A stretch of 64,000 bases of DNA, from the NCBI GenBank assembly GCA_910579925.1, contig CAJTVY010000005.1:1-64000 (forward strand), in the 5' to 3' direction. This DNA comes from an uncultured Dorea sp. GTDB taxonomy: Bacteria > Bacillota > Clostridia > Lachnospirales > Lachnospiraceae. Below the pieces are notes generated by a model. That model searched no databases, was not told the DNA's origin, and saw only the letters and a list, made by a program, of their open reading frames with translations. Of the stretch, positions 43,040 through 50,626 are shown piece after piece. Numbering within the stretch: the first letter of the stretch is position 1; every line of letters starts with the position of its first letter. Both the position numbers and the translations under genes were made by a program.

Positions 43040-44713
43040 TTAAAATGTTACATCTGCATTACGCCCTGTCAAATAGCCGGAAACCGGCTGATTTACAGAT
43101 CTGTCTGTCATACTGAGCGGATTGGCAATAAACTGGTAGACTCGAATATACTCTGCACTGCCAAGCCGGGTATATGCAAGTTTTGAGGCAAAGTCTCCTA
43201 AAATCTTCTGATTCGCAAAATGATTCTTCTCCCTGGTTTCCTTCGCCGCACTCAGCCCTGCTTCCACAGCTTCCCTGGCTTCTTTTGCCGACTCCCTGGC
43301 ATGCCTGTTCAATTCATCTGTATACTCCCTCGAAGAAACGACTGATTTCTGTGCATACTCAACATATGCCTGGTTGTTTTTCAATAAGGCTTCCTGCATA
43401 CTTCTATGATTTTCCTTGATTCCCTGGATGTACTGTGAAAGAAAATAACCGTCCACTTGCGGTGAAAAGCCGGAAAGCCGCCCATTATACGCCGTCACTG
43501 CAGCAAGTTCTTCCTCTTGTCTGTGCTGAAAAACTTTTTTCACCTCGTCCGCATTTGCGGTGATCGGATCTACATATTCTGCCTTGATCAGTTCCGTAAT
43601 TCCGTCAATATCCAGGCTTTTTGCCCTTTCTATTTCTTCCAGTAACAACTCAAATTCCTTATTCTGTTCCGTTAATAATAAAATCCATTCCAGATGATCT
43701 TCTGATTCCGGCAATTCCTCAGTTCCGTCAGGTTCCGCAAGCTCTCTCATAACTTCTTCATTGCGGACTTTAAGATTCTCCAGTCGTCCTCCAATCTTCT
43801 CTTTATCCGCCATAAGTTCCGCCTGTCTCCTCAGTTCTTCCCGTAACCTTTCTTCTGCTTTCTCCGTAATATTTCCGCCGTTTTCGTCAGTGGTAAGATC
43901 AAGTTCTTCCGTCTGCCCGGCAAGCGTCTGGAGCCGCTCTGTCAGTATATTTCCGGCAGCATTCAGAGAAGCAATCTGCGCGCTTATCTCCTGTACCTGA
44001 TTTCTATATTCCGTCTCCACAGACTCTGCGGACAAAGAATTTCTCTCCATATACATAGAAATATCCAACATTTCCGGCGGCATCACTTCTGCCGGCAGTT
44101 CGGGCGGTACGGCAAGAGTTACCAGATCCTGGGGACGGATTCTTTCTATTGCCTCCATATCCTCAAGATCATGTTCCATCACACGTTCTGCGCCGTCCTG
44201 GGCATCATGAAATTCTCTTAAAATATTCTCTACATACATATAACTCAGATGGTTATTCAACGAATCTATATAACTCCTTACATGATTGAGAAGTTCATAC
44301 TGCCCTTTCCCGGAATAGGTACGATTGACTGCAAATTCCAATCTGGAAACCTGGGGCGTTGTGTTAATGCTCTCCACATTCTGCGAAAAATCTGCCGGAA
44401 TAATTACATATGCCCCATATCTTCCCGTCTCAAGTCCTGTTCTGGCCGCCTCTAAAGATGCATATTCGAAATCCATACCAGGAAACTTCGACAGCTTCTC
44501 TGCATAATTGACCCGTCCCCCTCTTGAAGATACTCCCTCATCCAGATTGACTACCGCAATCTTACCAGACTCTTTTTGTTCTTCTTTGTCAGGCGCCGCA
44601 TATACCTTCTGTTCTTTCGTATCACCGGATGTTTCAAAGAGGATGCCTCTCCCGCAGATAACCGCAGCGCCAAGTAAAAACGATAAAAATAAAACAATTC
44701 TCCTGTAATTCAT
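43040..44713 (-). CDS. esaA: EsaA/YueB-like type VII protein lacking the C-terminal membrane domain
   Basis: The 557-residue protein has one N-terminal membrane helix (about 5-23) and an ectodomain that begins with KIAVVNLDEGVSSRGGRVNY, a YhgE/Pip/EsaA signature, then GAYVIIPADFSQNVESIN. The middle (240-430) is a long coiled coil, and a helical region follows (NDELNRHARESAKEAREAV-like). EsaA and YueB proteins are usually about 1000 residues and end in five membrane helices; this one ends after YQFIANPLSMTDRSVN with no hydrophobic stretch. It opens the operon. AAGGAG (GGAAGGAGAAG) precedes the ATG. Confidence 0.75.
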   Translation of the reverse strand: MNYRRIVLFLSFLLGAAVICGRGILFETSGDTKEQKVYAAPDKEEQKESGKIAVVNLDEGVSSRGGRVNYAEKLSKFPGMDFEYASLEAARTGLETGRYGAYVIIPADFSQNVESINTTPQVSRLEFAVNRTYSGKGQYELLNHVRSYIDSLNNHLSYMYVENILREFHDAQDGAERVMEHDLEDMEAIERIRPQDLVTLAVPPELPAEVMPPEMLDISMYMERNSLSAESVETEYRNQVQEISAQIASLNAAGNILTERLQTLAGQTEELDLTTDENGGNITEKAEERLREELRRQAELMADKEKIGGRLENLKVRNEEVMRELAEPDGTEELPESEDHLEWILLLTEQNKEFELLLEEIERAKSLDIDGITELIKAEYVDPITANADEVKKVFQHRQEEELAAVTAYNGRLSGFSPQVDGYFLSQYIQGIKENHRSMQEALLKNNQAYVEYAQKSVVSSREYTDELNRHARESAKEAREAVEAGLSAAKETREKNHFANQKILGDFASKLAYTRLGSAEYIRVYQFIANPLSMTDRSVNQPVSGYLTGRNADVTF

Positions 44714-44880
44714 CTTCTCCTTCCTTCTTTAATTATGATTCACATGGGTTTCTTTGGAATTGAAGGTAACGAACCGAAACCTTCAATACAGATTGATATA
44801 AATCTGATCTGAATTAAAATGACTTGAATCTAAAAACGATTCCTATGACGTGTTGAACAACACAATATGTGTGTGTATGT

Positions 44881-44909
44881 ATCATACGGTATTCTCCCGG
44901 ATTTGTCAA
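44881..44909 (-). promoter_or_regulatory. Promoter of the type VII secretion operon
   Basis: On the minus strand consensus TTGACA (44909-44904), 17 nt, then TATGAT (44886-44881). The predicted leader is about 160 nt and contains the hairpin TTGAAGGT/ACCTTCAA (44760-44786). Confidence 0.75.
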
Positions 44910-44922
44910 TGACTCCTAAGAT

Positions 44923-44955
44923 TTTCGTTCTTACTTTCGTTCGACTTCTTTCGAC
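44923..44955. repeat. TTCG direct repeats upstream of the type VII promoter
   Basis: TTTCGTTC occurs at 44923 and 44935, 12 nt apart, with a related TTTCGAC at 44949. They cover about -50 to -80 relative to the predicted start, a usual place for activator binding. Confidence 0.4.
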
Positions 44956-44960
44956 AAAAA

Positions 44961-45000
44961 ACAGGGAAATCCACAAGCCAGTCGTGAATATCCCTGTTTA
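44961..45000 (-). terminator. Terminator of chemoreceptor 4
   Basis: On the minus strand AACAGGGA and TCCCTGTT close a hairpin whose inner part (ATTCAC/GTGGAT) also pairs, followed by TTTTTTG. Confidence 0.8.
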
Positions 45001-45019
45001 TACTTTACTCGGATAAGCC

Positions 45020-46876
45020 TTATTGTTCCCCAACCATATTCAGAAGACGGTTCGTGATATCTGCCATATTCACCGATATCCGTTTACTTGTTTCTGAAAT
45101 CTGTGCATTGTTATCCATCACGTTGCGGATTTTATCCATCTCTGTCGCTGTCCGTTCTACATCCGATGCATTTTTACGAACCATCTCTGCAATCCGGTCT
45201 ACTTCTACATTCGCATGCTTGATTTCTTTCACGACATTTCCAAAAATACTGGTCGTTTCCTCTGCCATTGCCAGTCCTTCACTGACCGCCTGGATGGAAT
45301 CGGCAATCAGTTCGCCGGTTTCCTTTGCAGCCTGGGAACTTCTGGCCGCCAGATTCCCTACCTCTGCCGCTACCACCGCAAATCCTTTTCCCATATCTCC
45401 GGCCCGCGCAGCCTCGACCGATGCGTTCAGTGCAAGCAGATTCGTCTGGTTTGCAATGGATTCGATCTTTACCGCAATCTTTCCGATTTCTTTGGACATC
45501 TCGCTGATATTGCTGATTGCCCCCTCTAATACGTCCATCTGTTTCTGGGTGTCCAGGATCGCAGCGACGGCTCCCTTTGTTGCCCTGGCCACGTCCACAG
45601 ATGCATCGGCGCTGCTGTTGAGTTCCTTTACAAGCGTTCCCATAACCTGATTCAAGTCGTCCACAGACTGCTTCTGCTGCTCTGTTCCCTGGAATATTTC
45701 ATCGGCGCTTGACAGGGTTTTCCTGGACACGCTGCCAAGTTCACCGCATACTTCCTTAATATTTGCAATATCTGATTTCTGCTGTATCAGTAACCGTTCG
45801 TTATCGCTCATGCTTGACCGGATGTTCCCCACCATCTTATTGATATCTTCAGAAAGCCGAATGAATTCCGGATTACTTCCCTCCTGCACAGTGACCCCAA
45901 AATCACCGGCCGCTATCTTTTTCACTGATTCCACAATACGATTGATTCCGCTGACAATCTGTAAATCCACCGTCCTGTTAATCACAAGCAGAAGCACCAT
46001 AAAAATCATAAACATACTGACTGAAACCACCAGAGTCTGGCTTAACCTGTTCTGATAATATTCTCTGGCCGGAAGAAACATTCCGATTATTTCTTCGTCA
46101 TATTTTTCGGCCTGGTAATATCCGGTCGTCCCGTCTACCTTTACTTTGCCCTGTCCTTCCTCCGCTGCTAATCCGTTCTCCAATGCATCTTTCCCGATGA
46201 GTTCCCGATTGGGATGGGCAAGTATTACGCCGCTTGCCGCATCAACAGCATATGCATAACCTTTCTCTCCATAATCTACCTCTCCAAGGACTACGTCTAT
46301 CTTCGTATTTGCAAGCGTGTCTTCCAGGATTTCCGGTCGGATTCCCACCTGTACCACGCCCTCGTCGTCCTTTCTTGCCACGCCTATGTATTGAATCACA
46401 ACGCCTTCCCTTGCATTTTCCTGAGGTTCCTGCACAATTTCTACAGAAGGATCCCTGATAATCTCCAGAAATGCCGCCGACTGTTCGCCGCTGCTCATGT
46501 CAAATCCGATATATTCACTGATCGTGCTTTGAGTGATCATTCCCTCTTCATTAATGACATGAAGCTCATTGACCATTAATTCTTCACAAATCTCCTGCAT
46601 TCTTCCTCCATCCGTAAGAACCGTGGGATCCGTGGCAAGAATCTCTGCGAAAGCACGGGTTTTGACCAGATTATTCTCACCCACGCTTTTGACCAGCTTT
46701 TCAATCTCCTCGTCATTGCTTTTCAGCTTTTCTTTTACCATATTCAGTCTTTCTTGTGCAGATTCTGTGTTCGTGCTTTTTGACGAAAACGTCTGCAGCA
46801 TGAAAATAGCCCCAATGGTCACGAGCAACGCTATGACCATATAACTTAGCAATCTTCTGGTAAACATTTTCTTCAT
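45020..46876 (-). CDS. Methyl-accepting chemotaxis protein with large extracytoplasmic (dCACHE-like) sensor
   Basis: The 618-residue chemoreceptor differs from the other three. A first membrane helix at about 10-30 is followed by a sensor of about 245 residues ending with GEKGYAYAVDAASGVILAHPNRELIG, a CACHE-type ligand-domain signature. The second membrane helix lies near 283-305, then HAMP, then the signalling domain with IANQTNLLALNASVEAARAG and GKGFAVVAAEVGNLAARSS. The ligand is likely a small molecule bound directly. AGAGGT precedes the ATG; a weak promoter (TTGTTA, 16 nt, GATAAT on the minus strand) lies in the region before. Confidence 0.9.
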   Translation of the reverse strand: MKKMFTRRLLSYMVIALLVTIGAIFMLQTFSSKSTNTESAQERLNMVKEKLKSNDEEIEKLVKSVGENNLVKTRAFAEILATDPTVLTDGGRMQEICEELMVNELHVINEEGMITQSTISEYIGFDMSSGEQSAAFLEIIRDPSVEIVQEPQENAREGVVIQYIGVARKDDEGVVQVGIRPEILEDTLANTKIDVVLGEVDYGEKGYAYAVDAASGVILAHPNRELIGKDALENGLAAEEGQGKVKVDGTTGYYQAEKYDEEIIGMFLPAREYYQNRLSQTLVVSVSMFMIFMVLLLVINRTVDLQIVSGINRIVESVKKIAAGDFGVTVQEGSNPEFIRLSEDINKMVGNIRSSMSDNERLLIQQKSDIANIKEVCGELGSVSRKTLSSADEIFQGTEQQKQSVDDLNQVMGTLVKELNSSADASVDVARATKGAVAAILDTQKQMDVLEGAISNISEMSKEIGKIAVKIESIANQTNLLALNASVEAARAGDMGKGFAVVAAEVGNLAARSSQAAKETGELIADSIQAVSEGLAMAEETTSIFGNVVKEIKHANVEVDRIAEMVRKNASDVERTATEMDKIRNVMDNNAQISETSKRISVNMADITNRLLNMVGEQ

Positions 46877-47155
46877 AACTGTACCTCTCTTTTTTTATTT
46901 TATACCTACACAGGGCAGTTATAATTATCACCATAAAATTGCTGATAACAAAACTGTAGAAAACCTCCCCTTTACACAATATAACGATATTACATTCCCT
47001 GGTCAAGGACGTGGGCATGAGAATTACTATTACTACTATTTTTTTACTGTGCCGAGAATCAACTTCTTTGTTCCGCCGTCATTCCAGATTAAAATAGTAG
47101 GAAAGCGTCAGATATCTATGACCGCTTTCATATACAAAAGAGGAGGTTGAAATGA
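46877..47155. other. Divergent intergenic region with inverted repeat
   Basis: This 279-nt gap separates chemoreceptor 4 from the recombinase. CTACTATTTT (47033-47042) and AAAATAGTAG (47091-47100) form a perfect 10-bp inverted repeat. A possible recombinase promoter, TTGTTC (47068-47073) and TAAAAT (47090-47095) at 16 nt spacing, has its -10 in the second arm. No gene is seen. Confidence 0.5.
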
Positions 47156-47770
47156 ATGATCTACGGGTATGTGCGTGTAAGCACCAGGGAGCAGAATGAG
47201 GGCAGGCAGATGCTGGCTCTGCATCAGAGGGAAGTGCCGGAGAAGAATATTTATATAGACAGACAGTCCGGCAAGGATTTTGATCGCCCTATGTACCACA
47301 GGATGCTCAGAAAATTGCAGGAAGACGATTTAATCTACGTGAAGAGCATCGACAGGCTTGGCAGGAACTATGAGGAGATATTAGAGCAGTGGAGATTTCT
47401 GACGAAAGAAAAGAAGGTCGATATCGTAGTAATTGATATGGAACTTCTGGACACCAGACGAGGCAAGGATCTGATGGGTACGTTTCTCAGCGATATTGTT
47501 CTGCAGGTTCTTTCTTTTGTAGCTGAAAATGAGCGCAAGAATATTCGCGAACGGCAGAAAGAAGGAATTGAGGCGGCCAAATTACGGGGCGTACAGTTCG
47601 GACGTCCCAGACGTGACGTACCGGATGATTTTATTCAGATCTGCTGCCGATGGAGGAACGGGCAGATTCTTGGAAAAGAGGCGGCCAAACTCTGCGATAT
47701 GCCGCTGACTACTTTTTATGGACGGGCAAGAGAACAGATTGAAGTATTGAAGCGCACATGGGAGTATTGA
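47156..47770 (+). CDS. Serine recombinase (resolvase/invertase family)
   Basis: The 204-residue protein has the catalytic domain YGYVRVSTREQNEGRQ with the nucleophile serine in VST, YIDRQSGKDFDRP, SIDRLGRNYEEI, LSFVAENERKNIRERQ, and a C-terminal Hin-like helix-turn-helix (EAAKLCDMPLTTFYGRA). This is the compact form typical of resolvases and invertases, not the large integrase form. It strongly resembles site-specific recombinases that act on local sites. AGGAGG lies 9 nt before the ATG. No transposase or cargo is recognised next to it, so it is an orphan flanked by inverted repeats on both sides. Confidence 0.88.
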   Translation: MIYGYVRVSTREQNEGRQMLALHQREVPEKNIYIDRQSGKDFDRPMYHRMLRKLQEDDLIYVKSIDRLGRNYEEILEQWRFLTKEKKVDIVVIDMELLDTRRGKDLMGTFLSDIVLQVLSFVAENERKNIRERQKEGIEAAKLRGVQFGRPRRDVPDDFIQICCRWRNGQILGKEAAKLCDMPLTTFYGRAREQIEVLKRTWEY

Positions 47771-47771
47771 T

Positions 47772-47814
47772 AATTACAGACGTAGTAAAATTCAGTTTTA
47801 CTACGTCTGTAATT
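47772..47814. repeat. 19-bp perfect palindrome downstream of the recombinase gene
   Basis: AATTACAGACGTAGTAAAA and its exact reverse complement are separated by 5 nt. It lies between two convergent genes, so may stop both transcripts, but no U-tract follows on either strand. It could also be a recombinase site. Confidence 0.7.
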
Positions 47815-47821
47815 GAACAAT

Positions 47822-49375
47822 CTACTGCAGATCGCCTGCCGCCTTTACCTTCACCCGATTCGTATTCCCCGGATAATATGCGAGCGGTACATCTTCTATC
47901 TCAATAATCTCCACAGTCTCCCGAAGCGCCCCTGCCTGGACGGCCAGTTCTTCTGCCTCTGCTTTCGCCTGTTCAATCGCCTGTTCCCGCAAAATTACAT
48001 CATAATCCATCAGCTTTTCAAATGTGCCGCTGACCTTCGATATTGCTGATCCAATCGCATTAGCGCATCCAAAATGCTTTGGCTTTACAACGCATGAAGT
48101 TCCCCGAATCTTCTCAGGAAGAACGATAGACCCGCCGCCTGCCAGAATCACGTCACAGTCCTCATTGGACACTTTCATTGCGTCAATTCCGTCCTCAACC
48201 ATTCCGCAGATCGTTTCCATCGCCCGTTCCGCAAGTTCCCTGGGAATCTGCTTTACCCTTAAGTCATCTCCAAGTTTCACCATTCCAAGCCGCACGGCAA
48301 TATCGGTGGCCGTCATCACATCCCCGCCGAACACCATCGCTTTTTCTGTAATCTGGTATCCCACGCTATCCGGCCCTACCGTCACCGACCCGTCTTTCTG
48401 TTCCCTGACAATGGATCCGCCGCCAAGGCCAATAGAGACTACGTCCGGCATACGAAAATTCGTACGCACGCCTCCGATCGTTACCGCCACGCTGGATTCA
48501 CGCGGAAATCCGTTCTGGATCACTCCGAAATCCGTTGTAGTGCCTCCTACATCCACCACAATTGCATTTTTCATCCGGCTAAGATAGCTTGCTCCCCGAA
48601 TCGAATTGGTGGGTCCGCAGGCAACGGTCAGAATCGGATACTTACGGGCGTGCTCCATGGTCATCAACGTTCCGTCATTCTGCGAAAGATAAATATCTGC
48701 ATTCACAATTCCTTCTTCCTCAAGACTCTTTTCAAATCCTTCCGTAAACTGCTCCGCTACCTTCCACAAGGCTGCGTTCAGAATCGTAGCATTTTCTCTC
48801 TCGATCAGCCCCATGGATCCGATTTCACTGGAAATAGAAAGATGGACTTCCTCACCCATGACCTCGCGGCACAGTTTCGCCGCTTCCAGCTCATGATCAT
48901 TGCGCACCGTTGAAAACACTTGGGAAATAGCAATAGATTTAACGCCTTTTTCCTTCATTTCCCGGAAGAATCTCTCTGCCGCTTCACAGTCGAACGCCGC
49001 CAGTTCTTTTCCGTCATACTCCGAACCTCCTCCTGTCACGGCAATCCCTTCTGCAATCCCATATAACTCTTCCTCCCAGTCTGCCATAGGCAAAACGCCA
49101 AGAGTTGCAGGCGCTCCGATTCGCAGGATTCCTATCGGAGCCAGACGCTTTCTTTCCACAATTGCATTGGTACACTGCGTGGTTCCAAGCATGGCCTGTC
49201 GGATATCCGCTCTATTCACATCGGACATCTTTAACACTTCCCGGACCGCTCCTAGGATGCCTGTATAAATGTCCTCTGTTGTAGGAACTTTCACCTCAGC
49301 AGCCACATTAAGATTCTCGTCAATCAAGACTGCGTCCGTGTTGGTGCCTCCCACGTCAATTCCAAGCTTATACAT
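47822..49375 (-). CDS. Hydantoinase/oxoprolinase family protein (HyuA type)
   Basis: The 517-residue protein is an ASKHA-fold ATPase-like hydantoinase. It starts YKLGIDVGGTNTDAVLIDE and has GTTQCTNAIVERK, IVVDVGGTTTDFGVIQNG, and GLGGGSIVREQ, with a second phosphate-type loop VILAGGGSIVLPE. Family members hydrolyse hydantoin- or oxoproline-type rings with ATP. The ATG at 49375 overlaps the DUF917 stop by 8 nt and follows GGAGGG, so the two are translated together. DUF917-hydantoinase pairs are common partners; substrate is unknown. Confidence 0.85.
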   Translation of the reverse strand: MYKLGIDVGGTNTDAVLIDENLNVAAEVKVPTTEDIYTGILGAVREVLKMSDVNRADIRQAMLGTTQCTNAIVERKRLAPIGILRIGAPATLGVLPMADWEEELYGIAEGIAVTGGGSEYDGKELAAFDCEAAERFFREMKEKGVKSIAISQVFSTVRNDHELEAAKLCREVMGEEVHLSISSEIGSMGLIERENATILNAALWKVAEQFTEGFEKSLEEEGIVNADIYLSQNDGTLMTMEHARKYPILTVACGPTNSIRGASYLSRMKNAIVVDVGGTTTDFGVIQNGFPRESSVAVTIGGVRTNFRMPDVVSIGLGGGSIVREQKDGSVTVGPDSVGYQITEKAMVFGGDVMTATDIAVRLGMVKLGDDLRVKQIPRELAERAMETICGMVEDGIDAMKVSNEDCDVILAGGGSIVLPEKIRGTSCVVKPKHFGCANAIGSAISKVSGTFEKLMDYDVILREQAIEQAKAEAEELAVQAGALRETVEIIEIEDVPLAYYPGNTNRVKVKAAGDLQ

Positions 49376-50468
49376 ATGAAATCCCTCCTTTGCAACGCTC
49401 TTCAAGCGGGATATAGTCTGTATTACATCCGAAGTACCGAGGCCCGACAAGAGCAAGCCCTTCGTCCGAACGCCACAGTTCGAAACACTTAAGCCCCACA
49501 ACCAGGACACGTTTTCCATATTTTAGCGCATCCGTTGTAATCGGTACGAACGTATCAGTATCCACCAGACAGATAAGATCCGGCGTGGTTGCCACAATCT
49601 CACCCTCCACGGAAGCAGTCAGATTTTCATTCTGAAATTCTACGACAGCGCTTTGCCCTTTACATTCTCCGATGCCACTAAGCACTACTTTTCCAAAATT
49701 AAACCCTTCCTGTGTCGTGCGCAATACATCCGCAATCTTTCCCTTGAATAGTTTATAGCCTTCCGTAGATTTAAGGAAATGAGCCTCCGGCGACTTTTCG
49801 CCGCAGTTCTTCACCGTGCGGATCGCCTCGCCAAGCCTCTGGCTTCTTGTAACAATATCCCGGACTGCATACTGCTTCATCTGCGCCCCCGTCATAGGAT
49901 ACAAGGATACCGATACCGCCCCGCCGCAGCTCATGGTAACCGCCCTTGCAAGTTCTTCCGTCCAGTGATTCGTCACTGTCTCAAAGATGACGCTGTTTCC
50001 TTTCTCATCCGTAAGCGCCATGGGGGAGGCGCTCATCCCTCCTATGGTAAACGTCACCATCTGAAGTTCTGGAAATGCTCTTCCCATCCCGTCTGCATCC
50101 ACCATCGGAAGTCCAAGGCGGGCGCTTGCCGCAATCGGAAGCATAGAGTTGACTCCGCCTGCCTCTATTGGCATAAAAGCATAGATCTTCCTGCCAAAGT
50201 ATCTTGATACCATATCATAGAGCGTCTGATATTCTTTCCCGCCTATCCCTTTTTCAGCCAGCACCGTCGGCGCTCCCATCATTGCAATGGGAACTACCAG
50301 CGCATCGTCCGGCACTTCATCCGGGCTAAGAAGCGTGACCTCTTCACATTCCTTTACCGCTCCTATGGCGACCAGCTTGCCGATGTACGGGTCTCCGCCT
50401 CCGCCGGCTCCCAGAAGCGCAGCTCCCAGGGCAATATCCTCAATTTCCTTAATTCCTATTTTTCTCAC
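49368..50468 (-). CDS. DUF917-family protein, hydantoinase partner
   Basis: The 366-residue protein has GAALLGAGGGGDPYIGKL near the N terminus, PIAMMGAPTVLAEKG and FMPIEAGGVNSMLPIAASA, ADGMGRAFPELQMVTF, and DLICLVDTDTFVPIT, all family features. DUF917 proteins are usually encoded next to HyuA, as here, and are thought to form part of the same ring-opening activity. The annotated start could be GTG at 50474 or GTG at 50468; only the second has GGAG at proper distance. A PucR regulator lies upstream behind its own terminator. Confidence 0.82.
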   Translation of the reverse strand: MRKIGIKEIEDIALGAALLGAGGGGDPYIGKLVAIGAVKECEEVTLLSPDEVPDDALVVPIAMMGAPTVLAEKGIGGKEYQTLYDMVSRYFGRKIYAFMPIEAGGVNSMLPIAASARLGLPMVDADGMGRAFPELQMVTFTIGGMSASPMALTDEKGNSVIFETVTNHWTEELARAVTMSCGGAVSVSLYPMTGAQMKQYAVRDIVTRSQRLGEAIRTVKNCGEKSPEAHFLKSTEGYKLFKGKIADVLRTTQEGFNFGKVVLSGIGECKGQSAVVEFQNENLTASVEGEIVATTPDLICLVDTDTFVPITTDALKYGKRVLVVGLKCFELWRSDEGLALVGPRYFGCNTDYIPLEERCKGGISYV

Positions 50469-50554
50469 GTTCACATCTCCTGTCCTGCTTTATATCAAAT
50501 CTGTTTCAGTTTATCATCTCGCAGGAAAAAATTCATTATTATTATGGCAGAAAA

Positions 50555-50596
50555 AACCGGAATATCTTTGTCCTTTCAAACAAAAGCATTCCGGTT
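50555..50596 (-). terminator. Terminator of pucR-type gene
   Basis: On the minus strand AACCGGAAT and ATTCCGGTT form a 9-bp stem followed by TTTTTC. Confidence 0.75.
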
Positions 50597-50626
50597 CTGA
50601 AACCCATACAACAATTATGAAAGCTG

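Noticed and set aside
44923..44955. Short direct repeats as a CRISPR-like array
   Set aside because: Units are only 7-8 nt, imperfect and too close; no cas genes are present.
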